Shown here piece after piece: positions 24,251-32,931 of a DNA stretch of 58,694 bases. Source of the DNA: DATEOR01 sp046734455 (lineage in GTDB: Bacteria > Actinomycetota > Thermoleophilia > Gaiellales > Gaiellaceae). The notes under the pieces are model-generated. The model was not told where the DNA came from, did not search any database, and worked only from the letters and a program-made list of their open reading frames with translations. Both the position numbers and the translations under genes were made by a program. Position 1 is the stretch's first letter; the number at the start of each line of letters is the position of its first letter. The stretch spans positions 1 to 58,694 of the forward strand of contig JBKPRJ010000001.1 in assembly GCA_046734455.1 (NCBI GenBank), given 5' to 3'.

Positions 24251-25747
24251 ATGAGCGCGGCCTCCACAGCGGGAGTGATTCGCAGCACTATTCCGGCGCG
24301 CCTCGACCGCCTGCGCTGGTCGCCGTTCCATACCAGGATGGTGATCGGGCTCGGGTCGGCGTGGGTCCTCGACGGCCTGCAGATCACGATCGCGAGTTCG
24401 GTCACCGGCGTTCTCGTCAAGCCCGACACGCTCGATATGAGCTCCACAGAGGTCGGCTTGATCGCCTCGATCTACCTGATCGGAGAGGTCATCGGGGCAC
24501 TTGTGTTCGGACGGCTGTCCGACCAGCTCGGGCGCAAGCGGCTGCTGATCCTGACGCTGCTCCTGTACCTCTGCGGCACCGGGCTTGCTGCGTTCACCGT
24601 GAATGATGGCGGCTGGCTCTGGCTCGCCTGGTTCTATGGCACGAGGTTGGTCGCGGGGGCGGGGATCGGCGGCCAATACGCGGCGATCAACTCGGCGATC
24701 GACGAGATGATGCCGTCCAAGTACCGCGGCCGCGTGGATGTCTGGATCAACGGCACGTACTGGGCCGGCGCGATCCTCGGCTCCCTCGCCTCGCTCGTCT
24801 TCCTGAACGCGTTCGCGCCGAACGTCGGCTGGCGGCTCGCGTTTCTGCTCGGGCCGGTACTCGCCCTCATCGTCGTCTTCGTCGGCCGCACGCTTCCGGA
24901 GAGCCCCCGCTGGCTCATGACCCACGGCCGCATGGAAGAGGCCGAAAAGGAGATGGCGCGGATCGAAGAAAGCGCGCGCTCGGCCGGCCAGGAGTTGGAG
25001 CCGGTCGACGACTCGCAGGCGCTCGAGCTCAAGCCAGAGAAGCGCTACGGCTACGCGCGGTTCCTCGGACTCGTCTTTCGCCAGTACACGAGGCGCGCGA
25101 TCCTCGGAGCCACGCTGATGATCACGCAGTCGTTCCTGTACAACGCGATCTACTTCACCTACGGGCTCGTGCTCGTCCAGTTCTACGGCGTGAGTGCGGA
25201 CAAGGTGCCCCTGTACGGGCTCGCCTTCGCGGTCGGCAACCTGTGCGGACCACTCCTACTGGGACCGCTCTTCGACACGGTCGGGCGCAAGCCGATGATC
25301 GGGGGCACCTACGTCATCTCGGGCGTCCTCCTTGCCATCAGCGGCCTCCTCTTCCAGCAAGGGCATTTGGACGCGACGACGCAGACCTTCATCTGGATCG
25401 TCATCTTCTTCTTTGCCTCTGCCGGCGCGAGCGCCGCCTACCTGACTGTCAGCGAAACTTGGCCGATCGAGATCCGGGCCGAGGCGATCGCCGTCTTCTT
25501 CGCGATAGCGCAGATCGTCGGCGCCTTCGGCCCCGCCTTCTACGGCGCGCTCATCGGGGATGGCTCGAGCACGACCGGACTTTTCGTCGGCTACCTGATC
25601 GGAGGCGGGATCATGATCCTCGGCGGGATCATCGAGTTCGCCATCGGGATCAAGGCGGAGGGCAAGTCGCTCGAGGACGTCACGAAACCGCTTACGGCGC
25701 CGGACGAGCCGCCTCCCCCTGCACCCGCTGTTTCGACCCCAGCCTGA
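24251..25747 (+). CDS. MFS transporter, sugar-porter type
   Basis: A 498-residue twelve-segment major facilitator of the sugar porter family. Seen: LGSAWVLDGLQITIASSVTG in segment 1, the loop 2-3 motif FGRLSDQLGRKRLLI, RLVAGAGIGGQYAAINSAIDEM in the segment 4-5 region, PESPRWLMTHGRMEEAEKEM at the end of segment 6, and FDTVGRKPMIGGTY as the repeated motif in the second half. It probably imports a hexose or related sugar with protons. It begins 13 bp after the GH15 gene, with GGAGACTTCGA before the ATG. Confidence 0.92.
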   Translation: MSAASTAGVIRSTIPARLDRLRWSPFHTRMVIGLGSAWVLDGLQITIASSVTGVLVKPDTLDMSSTEVGLIASIYLIGEVIGALVFGRLSDQLGRKRLLILTLLLYLCGTGLAAFTVNDGGWLWLAWFYGTRLVAGAGIGGQYAAINSAIDEMMPSKYRGRVDVWINGTYWAGAILGSLASLVFLNAFAPNVGWRLAFLLGPVLALIVVFVGRTLPESPRWLMTHGRMEEAEKEMARIEESARSAGQELEPVDDSQALELKPEKRYGYARFLGLVFRQYTRRAILGATLMITQSFLYNAIYFTYGLVLVQFYGVSADKVPLYGLAFAVGNLCGPLLLGPLFDTVGRKPMIGGTYVISGVLLAISGLLFQQGHLDATTQTFIWIVIFFFASAGASAAYLTVSETWPIEIRAEAIAVFFAIAQIVGAFGPAFYGALIGDGSSTTGLFVGYLIGGGIMILGGIIEFAIGIKAEGKSLEDVTKPLTAPDEPPPPAPAVSTPA

Positions 25748-25756
25748 GGAGCTCCC

Positions 25757-27310
25757 ATGGACAGCTATGACGTGATCATCATCGGGACCGGAGCGGGCGG
25801 CGGAACGCTGGCCCACCACCTGGCGCCGTCGGGCAAGAAGATCCTGCTCCTGGAGCGAGGCGACTGGCTGCCGCGTGAGCTCTCGAACTGGCTCTCCGAA
25901 GACGTCTTCGTCGGCAACCGCTACGTCTCGGAGGACACCTGGTACGACGCGAAGGGCAAGCCCTTCCAGCCCCAGATCCACTATTTCGTCGGCGGTGCGA
26001 CCAAGCTCTACGGCGCGGCGCTCTACCGTCTCCGCAAGGAGGACTTCGGCGAGCTTCAGCATCACGACGGCATCTCGCCTGCGTGGCCGATCTCCTACGA
26101 CGAGCTCGAGCCCTATTACACGAAGGCGGAGGAGCTCTACCAGGTGCACGGAGCTCGCGGCGAGGATCCGACCGAGCCCGAGGCGAGCGGCGACTACCCG
26201 CATCCTGCCGTGTCGCACGAACCGCGCATCCAGCAGCTCTCCGACGACCTCGCCGCGGCCGGCTACAACCCTTTCCACGCCCCGTGCGGGATCATGCTCG
26301 ACGAGGCGAACCCGCCCTACTCCAAGTGCATCCGGTGCGCAAACTGCGACGGATTCCCCTGCCTCGTGCACGCGAAGTCGGACGCCGAGGTGATCGCCGT
26401 GCGCCCCGCGCTCGAGTACCCGAACGTCACGCTCCTCACGAACGCGAAGGCGGTCAGGCTCGAGACGAACGTTGAGGGGACGGCGGTCACCGGCGTCGTC
26501 GTCGAGCACAACGGGGAGACCGAGACCTTCGCGGGCGAGATCGTCGTGGTCTCCTGCGGAGCCGCGAACTCCGCGAGGCTCCTGCTCGACTCGGCGACCG
26601 ACAAGCATCCGAACGGACTCGCGAACGGCTCCGACCAGGTGGGGCGGAACTTCATGTTCCACGACAGCGCCGCCGTGCTCGCCCTCTCCCGCGAGGAGAA
26701 TCCGACGACCTACCAGAAGACGCTGGGCCTGAACGACTTCTACTTTGGCGGGAACGGGTTCGACTTCCCGCTTGGCAACGTCCAGATGGTGGGAAAGTCG
26801 CAGGCGCCGATGTTCCGCGGCGAGAAGCCGGTCGAGACGAAGCTCGCGCCTCACTGGACGCTCGAGCGCATCGCCCGGCACGCCATCGACTTCTGGCTCT
26901 CCACCGAGGACCTGCCGCGACCCGAAAACCGCGTCACCGTCGACCGGGACGGCAAGCTCACCCTGAGGTACAACGAGACGAACTCCGAGGCCAGGAAACG
27001 GCTGTACGAGATGGTGAAGTCGATCGTCGGCGAGCTCGACATGAACCCGGGCCACCTGATCCACCGGTTCGCCTACATGAAGAACGACATCCCCGAAGCC
27101 GGCTGCGCGCACCAGGCCGGAACCTGCCGCTTCGGCTCCGATCCTGCCGACTCGGTGCTGAACACGGACTGCCGCGCGCACGAGCTCGACAACCTCTACG
27201 TCGTCGACACGAGCTTCTTCCCCTCGATCGGAGCCGTGAACCCGGCGCTGACCGCGATGGCGAACGCGCTCCGAGTCGGAGACCACCTGCGGGAGCGGCT
27301 CGCAGCCTAA
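25757..27310 (+). CDS. GMC-family FAD oxidoreductase with a four-cysteine insert
   Basis: A 517-residue flavoprotein of the glucose-methanol-choline family, which oxidises alcohols or sugars. The FAD site is DVIIIGTGAGGGTLAHHLA at the N-terminus; the C-terminal active site holds GCAHQAGTCRFG (catalytic His) and GAVNPALTAMANALR. Between them lies C191-x2-C194-x2-C197-x4-C202, a spacing suggestive of a metal or iron-sulfur site, as in some dehydrogenase-type GMC proteins that pass electrons onward. No export signal. It begins 9 bp after the MFS stop and overlaps the epimerase by one base. A sugar dehydrogenase role is inferred from neighbours. Confidence 0.92.
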   Translation: MDSYDVIIIGTGAGGGTLAHHLAPSGKKILLLERGDWLPRELSNWLSEDVFVGNRYVSEDTWYDAKGKPFQPQIHYFVGGATKLYGAALYRLRKEDFGELQHHDGISPAWPISYDELEPYYTKAEELYQVHGARGEDPTEPEASGDYPHPAVSHEPRIQQLSDDLAAAGYNPFHAPCGIMLDEANPPYSKCIRCANCDGFPCLVHAKSDAEVIAVRPALEYPNVTLLTNAKAVRLETNVEGTAVTGVVVEHNGETETFAGEIVVVSCGAANSARLLLDSATDKHPNGLANGSDQVGRNFMFHDSAAVLALSREENPTTYQKTLGLNDFYFGGNGFDFPLGNVQMVGKSQAPMFRGEKPVETKLAPHWTLERIARHAIDFWLSTEDLPRPENRVTVDRDGKLTLRYNETNSEARKRLYEMVKSIVGELDMNPGHLIHRFAYMKNDIPEAGCAHQAGTCRFGSDPADSVLNTDCRAHELDNLYVVDTSFFPSIGAVNPALTAMANALRVGDHLRERLAA

Positions 27311-28221
27311 TGCCCAATGCCTTTCCTTCCGGCGAACAGATCGAGATACGCGACGGGGATCGGCGGGCGGTCGTCGTCCAGGTCGGCGCCGGACTGCGGT
27401 CGTACGCCATCGCCGGCAAGGACGTCCTCGACGGCTACGGCGTCGAGGAGATGGCCCGCTCCGGTCGCGGGCAGGTGCTCATCCCCTGGCCGAACCGGAT
27501 CCAGGACGGAATGTACAAGTTCCGTGGCACGAAGCATCAGCTGCCGCTCGACGAGATCGAGGCGCGAAACGCGATCCATGGCCTCGTTCGCTGGGTCTCC
27601 TGGAGGGCGGCCGAGCGGGAGGACAGCAGGGTTGTCCTCGAGCACGCGCTACGCCCGCAGCCCGGCTATCCGTTCTCCCTCGATCTCCGGCTCGAGTACG
27701 CGCTCGCCGAGGAGGCCCTGCGCGTGACGACCACAGCGACCAACGTCGGACGCGACGACTGCCCGTTCGGGAGCGGCATGCACCCCTACCTGACCCTCGG
27801 CACTGAGACCGTCGACTCCTTGGTGCTCCAGTCGCCGGGGCGCACGATGCTGCGCACCGACAACCGCGGGATTCCAGTCGACTCGGTGCCCGTTGAAGGC
27901 ACGGAGTACGACTTCGGGAAGGCGAAGCCGATCGGCGGGACCGAGCTCGACCACGCGTTCACCGACCTCGACCGCGACGCGGACGGCCTTGCGCGCGTCA
28001 GGCTGGCCGACCCGGACAACGGGCGGACGGTTTCGCTCTGGGTGGACGAGAGCTACCCCTACTTGCAGCTCTTCACGGGAGATCCTCTTCCGGACGTTGC
28101 TCGCCGGAGCATCGCCGTCGAGCCGATGACCTGCGCTCCGAATGCATTTCGCTCGGGAGATGGCCTGCTCATCCTGAAACCGGGCGAGTCCACAACGTCG
28201 ACCTGGGGCATCGGGCTGTGA
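27310..28221 (+). CDS. Aldose 1-epimerase (GalM-like)
   Basis: Interconverts alpha and beta anomers of free sugars. The 303-residue protein has the family's beta-sandwich pattern with LIPWPNRIQDGMYKF, the catalytic-site histidines in IHGLVRW and SGMHPYLTLG, and the base glutamate in IAVEPMTCAPNAF. The ATG shares its A with the TAA of the GMC gene (TAATG). Anomer supply for the neighbouring GMC enzyme, which would prefer one anomer, is a natural role. Ends in a GTGA overlap with the next gene. Confidence 0.93.
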   Translation: MPNAFPSGEQIEIRDGDRRAVVVQVGAGLRSYAIAGKDVLDGYGVEEMARSGRGQVLIPWPNRIQDGMYKFRGTKHQLPLDEIEARNAIHGLVRWVSWRAAEREDSRVVLEHALRPQPGYPFSLDLRLEYALAEEALRVTTTATNVGRDDCPFGSGMHPYLTLGTETVDSLVLQSPGRTMLRTDNRGIPVDSVPVEGTEYDFGKAKPIGGTELDHAFTDLDRDADGLARVRLADPDNGRTVSLWVDESYPYLQLFTGDPLPDVARRSIAVEPMTCAPNAFRSGDGLLILKPGESTTSTWGIGL

Positions 28222-28589
28222 CCGCCGACGACCTGAACGTGGCGAAGGAGTTCCTCGAGACGCTCGCGGTCGCTGCGAAGACCGGAGAGCGCGACGCACT
28301 CCTTCCGTTCCTGGCAGCCGACGTCGCGTGGCTGACGCCGCAGAGCGACCTGAACGGCATTGACGAGGTCAGGGACCGGCTGACCTGGTTGACGCCGAAG
28401 CACCGCCTCGACATTGAGTTCGAAGAGACCGGACTGACCGACCTGGGCGAAGGCCGCGTCGTGTCGGACGTCCACGAGATCTACTCGATGCGCGAGAACG
28501 GCGAGTTCGCCTATGCACGCGACCGCCGGATCGAGCTGACCATCCGCCAGGGCAAGATCGCCCGCTACGAGATGCGGATCGTGGGCTAG
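28218..28589 (+). CDS. NTF2/SnoaL-like protein
   Basis: A 123-residue protein of the NTF2-like cone fold. Typical parts are AKEFLETLAVAAKTGERDALLPFLAADVAWLTP in two helices, GIDEVRDRLTWL and the final strands RRIELTIRQGKIARYEMRI. Such proteins act as small isomerases, hydrolases or binding proteins and the sequence does not decide which. GTG 28218 overlaps the epimerase TGA. It is 4 bp upstream of the NDH-2 gene, so it is locked into the operon, but its role there is unknown. Confidence 0.8.
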   Translation: MTADDLNVAKEFLETLAVAAKTGERDALLPFLAADVAWLTPQSDLNGIDEVRDRLTWLTPKHRLDIEFEETGLTDLGEGRVVSDVHEIYSMRENGEFAYARDRRIELTIRQGKIARYEMRIVG

Positions 28590-28593
28590 GACG

Positions 28594-29850
28594 ATGAGCG
28601 GTGACCGTCCACGCGTGCTCATCCTCGGCGGAGGCTTCGCCGGTGTCGGCGCCGCGCAGAAGCTCGAGAAGGCCGACGCGGACGTCGTGCTCGTTGACCG
28701 CCACGACTACCACACCTTTCAGCCGCTCCTGTACCAGCTCGCGACCGGCCTCCTCGAGCAGACCGCCGTCGGCCACTCGCTCCGCGATCTGCTCGAGCGG
28801 CAGGAAAACACGAGCGTCCACAAGGCGAGCGTGACGGCCGTCGACCTCGATGCGCGTGAGGTCGCCTTCGAGGGGATCTCGCCGCTCTCCTACGACTACC
28901 TCGTCCTCGGTCTTGGCGCCGAGGTCAACTTCTTCGGGACGGAAGGCGCCGCGGAGCACGCATTTCCGATGTACACGCTCCCGAATGCGGTGCGCTTGAA
29001 GGACCACCTGCTCGAGCGATGGGAGGCGGCCGAGCGTGACCCGAGCATCGTCGAGGACGGGGCGCTGAACGTCGTCATCGTCGGCGGAGGCCCGACCGGG
29101 GTCGAGACGGCCGGCGCGGTCGCAGAGCTCTACCGCGCAGACTTCTCCCGGGACTACCCGTCCCTGCCGCAGGACGAGGCGCGTGTGATCCTCGTCGAGG
29201 CCGGGCCGGAGCTCTTCTCCATGTTCAAGCCGAAGCTCCGCGAGTACACGGCAAAGGCGCTCGAGGACCGCACGGTCGAGGTCAGGACCGGGGCGATGGT
29301 CGCATCGGTCGCTCCCACTCGCGTGGCACTAAAGTCCGGGGAGGAGCTCAAGGCACACACCCTCGTCTGGGGCGCAGGCCTGCAGGGAAACAGCCTGGTG
29401 GAGAGCCTCGGCCTCGAGCTGGAGCGCGGCAATCGGATCGGTGTCAGCCCCGACCTCACGATCCCGGAGCGCCCCGAGGTCTACGCCCTCGGGGATATCG
29501 CCGCGATCGTCGATGAAAAGACCGAGCAAGTCCTCCCACAGCTGGGCTCGGTCGCGCTCCAGTCCGGAGAGCACACGGGCGAGCAGATCGCCCGACGGAT
29601 CGCCGGCAAGGACACGAAGCCGTTCAGGTACAAGGACAAGGGCACGATGGCGGCGATCGGGCGGCGCGCCGCCGTCGTGCAGATGCTGGGCGGAAAGACG
29701 ATGACCGGGACGAAGGCGCAGCTGGCCTGGGCGACTGTCCACCTCGCGCTGCTGCCTACGAACGAGGACCGAGCCAAAGCAGTCGTCGACTGGGCCGGAG
29801 CGACCTTCACCCACCAGCGGGTCGGGCGGATCACGGTGGAGAGCGATTAG
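28594..29850 (+). CDS. ndh: Type II NADH:quinone oxidoreductase (NDH-2)
   Basis: A 418-residue single-subunit, non-proton-pumping NADH dehydrogenase that feeds electrons to quinone. Two Rossmann sites are clear: FAD site VLILGGGFAGVGAAQKLE and NADH site VVIVGGGPTGVETAG. The family quinone-site region appears as HTFQPLLYQLATGLLE, and the second FAD motif as EVYALGDIAAI. No transmembrane segment; membrane attachment would be through the C-terminal amphipathic part. It stands 43 bp before cydA, giving a minimal NADH-to-oxygen chain. Confidence 0.92.
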   Translation: MSGDRPRVLILGGGFAGVGAAQKLEKADADVVLVDRHDYHTFQPLLYQLATGLLEQTAVGHSLRDLLERQENTSVHKASVTAVDLDAREVAFEGISPLSYDYLVLGLGAEVNFFGTEGAAEHAFPMYTLPNAVRLKDHLLERWEAAERDPSIVEDGALNVVIVGGGPTGVETAGAVAELYRADFSRDYPSLPQDEARVILVEAGPELFSMFKPKLREYTAKALEDRTVEVRTGAMVASVAPTRVALKSGEELKAHTLVWGAGLQGNSLVESLGLELERGNRIGVSPDLTIPERPEVYALGDIAAIVDEKTEQVLPQLGSVALQSGEHTGEQIARRIAGKDTKPFRYKDKGTMAAIGRRAAVVQMLGGKTMTGTKAQLAWATVHLALLPTNEDRAKAVVDWAGATFTHQRVGRITVESD

Positions 29851-29893
29851 AGAGCATGGATTTCGCGTGGATGGCCGTTGACTCCACTCGCCG

Positions 29894-31273
29894 GTGGTGA
29901 TGCTCGCTTCGACACTCGAAGCGGCGAGAAGCCAGATGGCGTTCACGCTCGGCTTCCACATCATCCTGGCGTCGCTGGGCGTCGCATTGCCATTCATGAT
30001 GTTGGTCGCCAATTACCGGGGCCTCCGCCGTGGCGATGCCGACGCGCTCAGGCTCGCCCAACGGTGGTCAAAAGTGGTGGCCGTGACGTTCGCGGTCGGC
30101 GCCGTGACCGGAACCGTCCTCTCCTTCGAATTCGGGCTCCTCTGGCCTGCGTTCACCGGACGCTTCGGCGAGGTGTTCGGCGTCCTGTTCGCGATCGAGG
30201 GACTCTTCTTCTTCCTCGAGGCGATCTTCATCGCGATCTACATCTTCGGCTGGAAGCACCTCTCAGCGTGGACCCACTTCTGGATGGGCGTGCCGGTCGT
30301 GGTCGCGGGTCTCGGTGGCGCCTTTTCGGTCGTGGCCGTCAACTCGTGGATGAACCAACCTCAGGGTTTCTCGCCGACCATGGGCGACGTCACGTCGGTC
30401 GAGCCGCTGAAAGTGATCTTCAACCCGGCGGTGCCCTACGAGGTTCCGCACATGATCCTGGCGGCGTACCTCGTCACAGGGTTCCTCGTCGCCTCCATCT
30501 ACGCGGTTGGAATGCTCCGCGGCCGGCGCGACCGCATTCATCGGCTGGGACTCCTGATCCCACTCACAGTCGCCTGCATCGCCACGCCGATCCAGTTCGC
30601 GGTCGGCGACACGGCCGCGCGGGCAATCGCCAAGGACCAGCCGATCAAGTTCGCCGCCATGGAATGCGTCCAGACGACGTCCACGCACGTGACGGAGTAC
30701 ATCGGCGGCAGGTGTACCCCGGACGGCGTGAAGGGCGGCATCGGAATCCCCGGCCTCGACTCGTTTCTTGTCGGATGGAGCACCAGCACGGAGGTCATCG
30801 GGCTCGACTCCGTGCCACCCGAGGATCGCCCGCCCTTCAACACCTTGTTGCACTTGTCCTTCGACGCCATGGTGGGAATCTGCACCCTCCTGATCGGACT
30901 TGGAATCTGGTTCGGCACCGGCTGGTGGAGGAACAGAGACTTCCCGCAATCGCGCTGGTTCCTCCGCGCGGTCGCCGTCTCTGGAGTGGCCTCGATCATC
31001 GCGCTCGAATGTGGATGGATCGTGACCGAGGTCGGGCGCCAGCCGTGGATCGTCTACAACGTCATGCGCACGGAAGACGCGGTGACGCAGGCAAGCGGCG
31101 TCTGGGTCACCTTCGTCGCGATCCTTGCGCTCTACGTCGCGCTCGGTGCGACACTTGTTCTGGTGCTGCGTGCTATGTCGCGCCGATGGCGCGACGCCGA
31201 CGAGAAGGACGTCGAGGTTCCGTACGGCCCCGACGCCGGGCCGCCGGCTGACCTTGCAGGAGCCTCCGGGTGA
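29894..31273 (+). CDS. cydA: Cytochrome bd ubiquinol oxidase subunit I
   Basis: The haem-bearing subunit of a high-affinity, cyanide-resistant terminal oxidase. The 459-residue protein has nine transmembrane segments; the haem b595 ligand is in MAFTLGFHIILAS (His22), the haem b558 ligand His in VPHMILAAYLVTGF, and the signature EVGRQPWIVYNVMRT is present. The quinone-binding loop is of the short type. GTG 29894 is followed directly by ATG 29897, either of which may be used. Its TGA overlaps cydB. Confidence 0.95.
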   Translation: MVMLASTLEAARSQMAFTLGFHIILASLGVALPFMMLVANYRGLRRGDADALRLAQRWSKVVAVTFAVGAVTGTVLSFEFGLLWPAFTGRFGEVFGVLFAIEGLFFFLEAIFIAIYIFGWKHLSAWTHFWMGVPVVVAGLGGAFSVVAVNSWMNQPQGFSPTMGDVTSVEPLKVIFNPAVPYEVPHMILAAYLVTGFLVASIYAVGMLRGRRDRIHRLGLLIPLTVACIATPIQFAVGDTAARAIAKDQPIKFAAMECVQTTSTHVTEYIGGRCTPDGVKGGIGIPGLDSFLVGWSTSTEVIGLDSVPPEDRPPFNTLLHLSFDAMVGICTLLIGLGIWFGTGWWRNRDFPQSRWFLRAVAVSGVASIIALECGWIVTEVGRQPWIVYNVMRTEDAVTQASGVWVTFVAILALYVALGATLVLVLRAMSRRWRDADEKDVEVPYGPDAGPPADLAGASG

Positions 31274-32331
31274 CTCGGGTTGACGCGGTGGCCGTCATGC
31301 TCCTGGTCGGCGTGACCATGTACGCCGTCTTCGGCGGCGCGGATTTCGGGGCGGGCCTGTGGAGCCTCCTCGCGGGCACGGGCGAGCGTAGCCGGCGCCC
31401 GCGCGAGTTGATCGACTGGGCCATCGGACCGGTCTGGGAGGCCAACCATGTGTGGCTGATCTTCGTGCTGGTAGTCCTTTGGACCGGCTTCTCGTCCGCG
31501 TTCGAGGCTGTTTTCTCGACGCTGTTCATCCCGCTCAGCCTCGCCGCGCTCGGGATCGTGTTCCGGGGAGCTGGATTCGCGTTCCACCACAGCGCACGTC
31601 GCGCGGGGGGCCGCGCCCTGGCGGCGACGGTATTCGGGCTCGCATCGGTGCTCACCCCCTTTTTCCTGGGAACGGTGGTTGGCGCCGTCGCAGGAGGCCG
31701 GGTCCCGGTCGGAAACGCAACAGGAGACGTGGCGACCAGCTGGCTCAATCCGCTTTCGTTGCTGATCGGGGCCCTGTTCGTGGCGACCGGCGCCTACCTC
31801 GCCGCTGTCTTTCTGGTCAGCGATGCGCGTCGCGCCGGGGCATCCGACCTCGAGCGGTACTTCTCCACCCGTGCGCTAGCCACCGCCGTGGTGACCGGAG
31901 CGCTCGCCGCCGGCGGGCTTGTTCTCCTTCACAGCGAAGCCCGATATATCTTCGACGGCCTCACCGGCGATGGGCTGCCGCTCGTGATCCTTTCACTTCT
32001 CTGTGGGATCGGCGTGCTCCTACTGCTTCGTGTCGGTGGCCGGCGCGGAGCCCGGCCTCTGGCGATCGGTGCGGTAGCCGCCGTGATCTGGGCCTGGGGT
32101 GTGGGGCAGTGGCCGTACCTCCTTCCGGAGAAGCTGACCATCGATGAGGCCGCCGCCCCGAGCGCAACGCTGAAGGGCTTGTTGATCGTGTTCGGCGTGG
32201 CGGTCTTCATGGTGCTGCCCGCTATTGGACTCCTGTTCACACTCGCCCAGCGCAACCTCATCGAGGAGACCTCGCGGCCAGAACTCAGGGAGAATGGCGA
32301 GGCGACGAGGGCGTCAAGTCCCAGTCACTGA
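31270..32331 (+). CDS. cydB: Cytochrome bd ubiquinol oxidase subunit II
   Basis: The partner subunit of cytochrome bd. The 353-residue membrane protein has the family elements YAVFGGADFGAGLW in segment 1, IGPVWEANHVWLIFVLVVLW, and FRGAGFAFHH. GTG 31270 overlaps the cydA stop as GTGA. It is the last gene of the plus-strand run. No cydX or cydDC genes follow, so assembly factors for haem loading must lie elsewhere. A polar tail of about 25 residues ends the protein. The 149 bp after its stop hold no feature I can support. Confidence 0.95.
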   Translation: MTRVDAVAVMLLVGVTMYAVFGGADFGAGLWSLLAGTGERSRRPRELIDWAIGPVWEANHVWLIFVLVVLWTGFSSAFEAVFSTLFIPLSLAALGIVFRGAGFAFHHSARRAGGRALAATVFGLASVLTPFFLGTVVGAVAGGRVPVGNATGDVATSWLNPLSLLIGALFVATGAYLAAVFLVSDARRAGASDLERYFSTRALATAVVTGALAAGGLVLLHSEARYIFDGLTGDGLPLVILSLLCGIGVLLLLRVGGRRGARPLAIGAVAAVIWAWGVGQWPYLLPEKLTIDEAAAPSATLKGLLIVFGVAVFMVLPAIGLLFTLAQRNLIEETSRPELRENGEATRASSPSH

Positions 32332-32480
32332 ACCGCCCTCGCAAGCATGGGGCAGGCAGAGCGCAGGAGTGGGCTCCACCGCTATCGCCTCCAGCGCCGA
32401 GGCCCCGCGCCTGGCGGCGAGACACGGACGAACCCCGCTCGGCAGAGGCCCGTCACCACTCGAACCTCTGATCAGCGCGG

Positions 32481-32621
32481 TCAGGACTCGGGTTCGTCCT
32501 TGTTCCAGTCCTTGAGGAGCTCCTCTTCGGCTTCGAGTTCGCCTTTCGGCGGGCTTACGTCGGCTTCGCTTTCACGCTCAGCCAACCGATCTTTACCGAT
32601 ATGCCTGATCGGGTCCTCCAA
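32481..32621 (-). CDS. Small acidic hypothetical protein, 46 aa
   Basis: A short gene on the minus strand. TTG 32621 is preceded by a perfect AGGAGG site six bases away, and the frame encodes MEDPIRHIGKDRLAERESEA, a central DVSPPKGELEAEEELL block and a DWNKDEPES end before TGA. The product is highly charged, with heptad-like Glu/Leu spacing, no membrane segment and no cysteine. I do not recognise it. The strong ribosome site and an open frame of 46 codons with biased third positions make it likely to be translated. Confidence 0.6.
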   Translation of the reverse strand: MEDPIRHIGKDRLAERESEADVSPPKGELEAEEELLKDWNKDEPES

Positions 32622-32627
32622 CGTCGG

Positions 32628-32633
32628 CCTCCT
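32628..32633 (-). promoter_or_regulatory. Consensus Shine-Dalgarno site that decides a TTG start
   Basis: AGGAGG on the minus strand, followed by a six-base spacer and TTG 32621. It is the best ribosome site in this part of the window and the main evidence for the 46-residue gene. Confidence 0.65.
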
Positions 32634-32751
32634 GATCTCCCCCCGGCAAAAGTGAATACGGCCAAGCCCACCCTACAGCAGACCTATCCGACGCAGGGGA
32701 GCGGGTAGAAGGAGCGCCCAGCCTGGCGGCCCGAATACCGGATGCCGAGGC

Positions 32752-32931
32752 GTGAGGCTGAGGGCCAGGTGCCGCTACTGCGGTCGACGGCTGAAGCTGC
32801 GAAGGCTGACCCTGGATCACGTCGTCCCGCGCTCGCGGGGCGGCAGCAACGCGCTGGAGAATCTTGTGCTGTCCTGCCTGCCGTGCAACCACGAGAAGGC
32901 GGACAAGCTCGTGGGCGAGATGGTCGCTTAG
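32752..32931 (+). CDS. Minimal HNH endonuclease-like protein, 59 aa
   Basis: A 59-residue stand-alone HNH domain. Seen in order: zinc Cys pair CRYCGRRL, the catalytic DHVVPRSRGG (His of the first motif), Asn in SNALENLVL, the second Cys pair in SCLPCNHEKADK with the final His. All metal and catalytic residues expected for the McrA/5-methylcytosine-restriction type HNH fold are present in a very short frame. GTG 32752 is the best available start; a poor ribosome context makes it uncertain. Its stop overlaps the convergent 57-residue gene. Could be a DNA-nicking enzyme or a remnant of a larger mobile-element protein. Confidence 0.75.
   Translation: MRLRARCRYCGRRLKLRRLTLDHVVPRSRGGSNALENLVLSCLPCNHEKADKLVGEMVA

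Noticed and set aside
25256..27286. A 676-codon minus-strand open frame across the MFS and GMC genes
   Set aside because: Antisense of two well-supported genes; no recognisable domain and poor codon bias.
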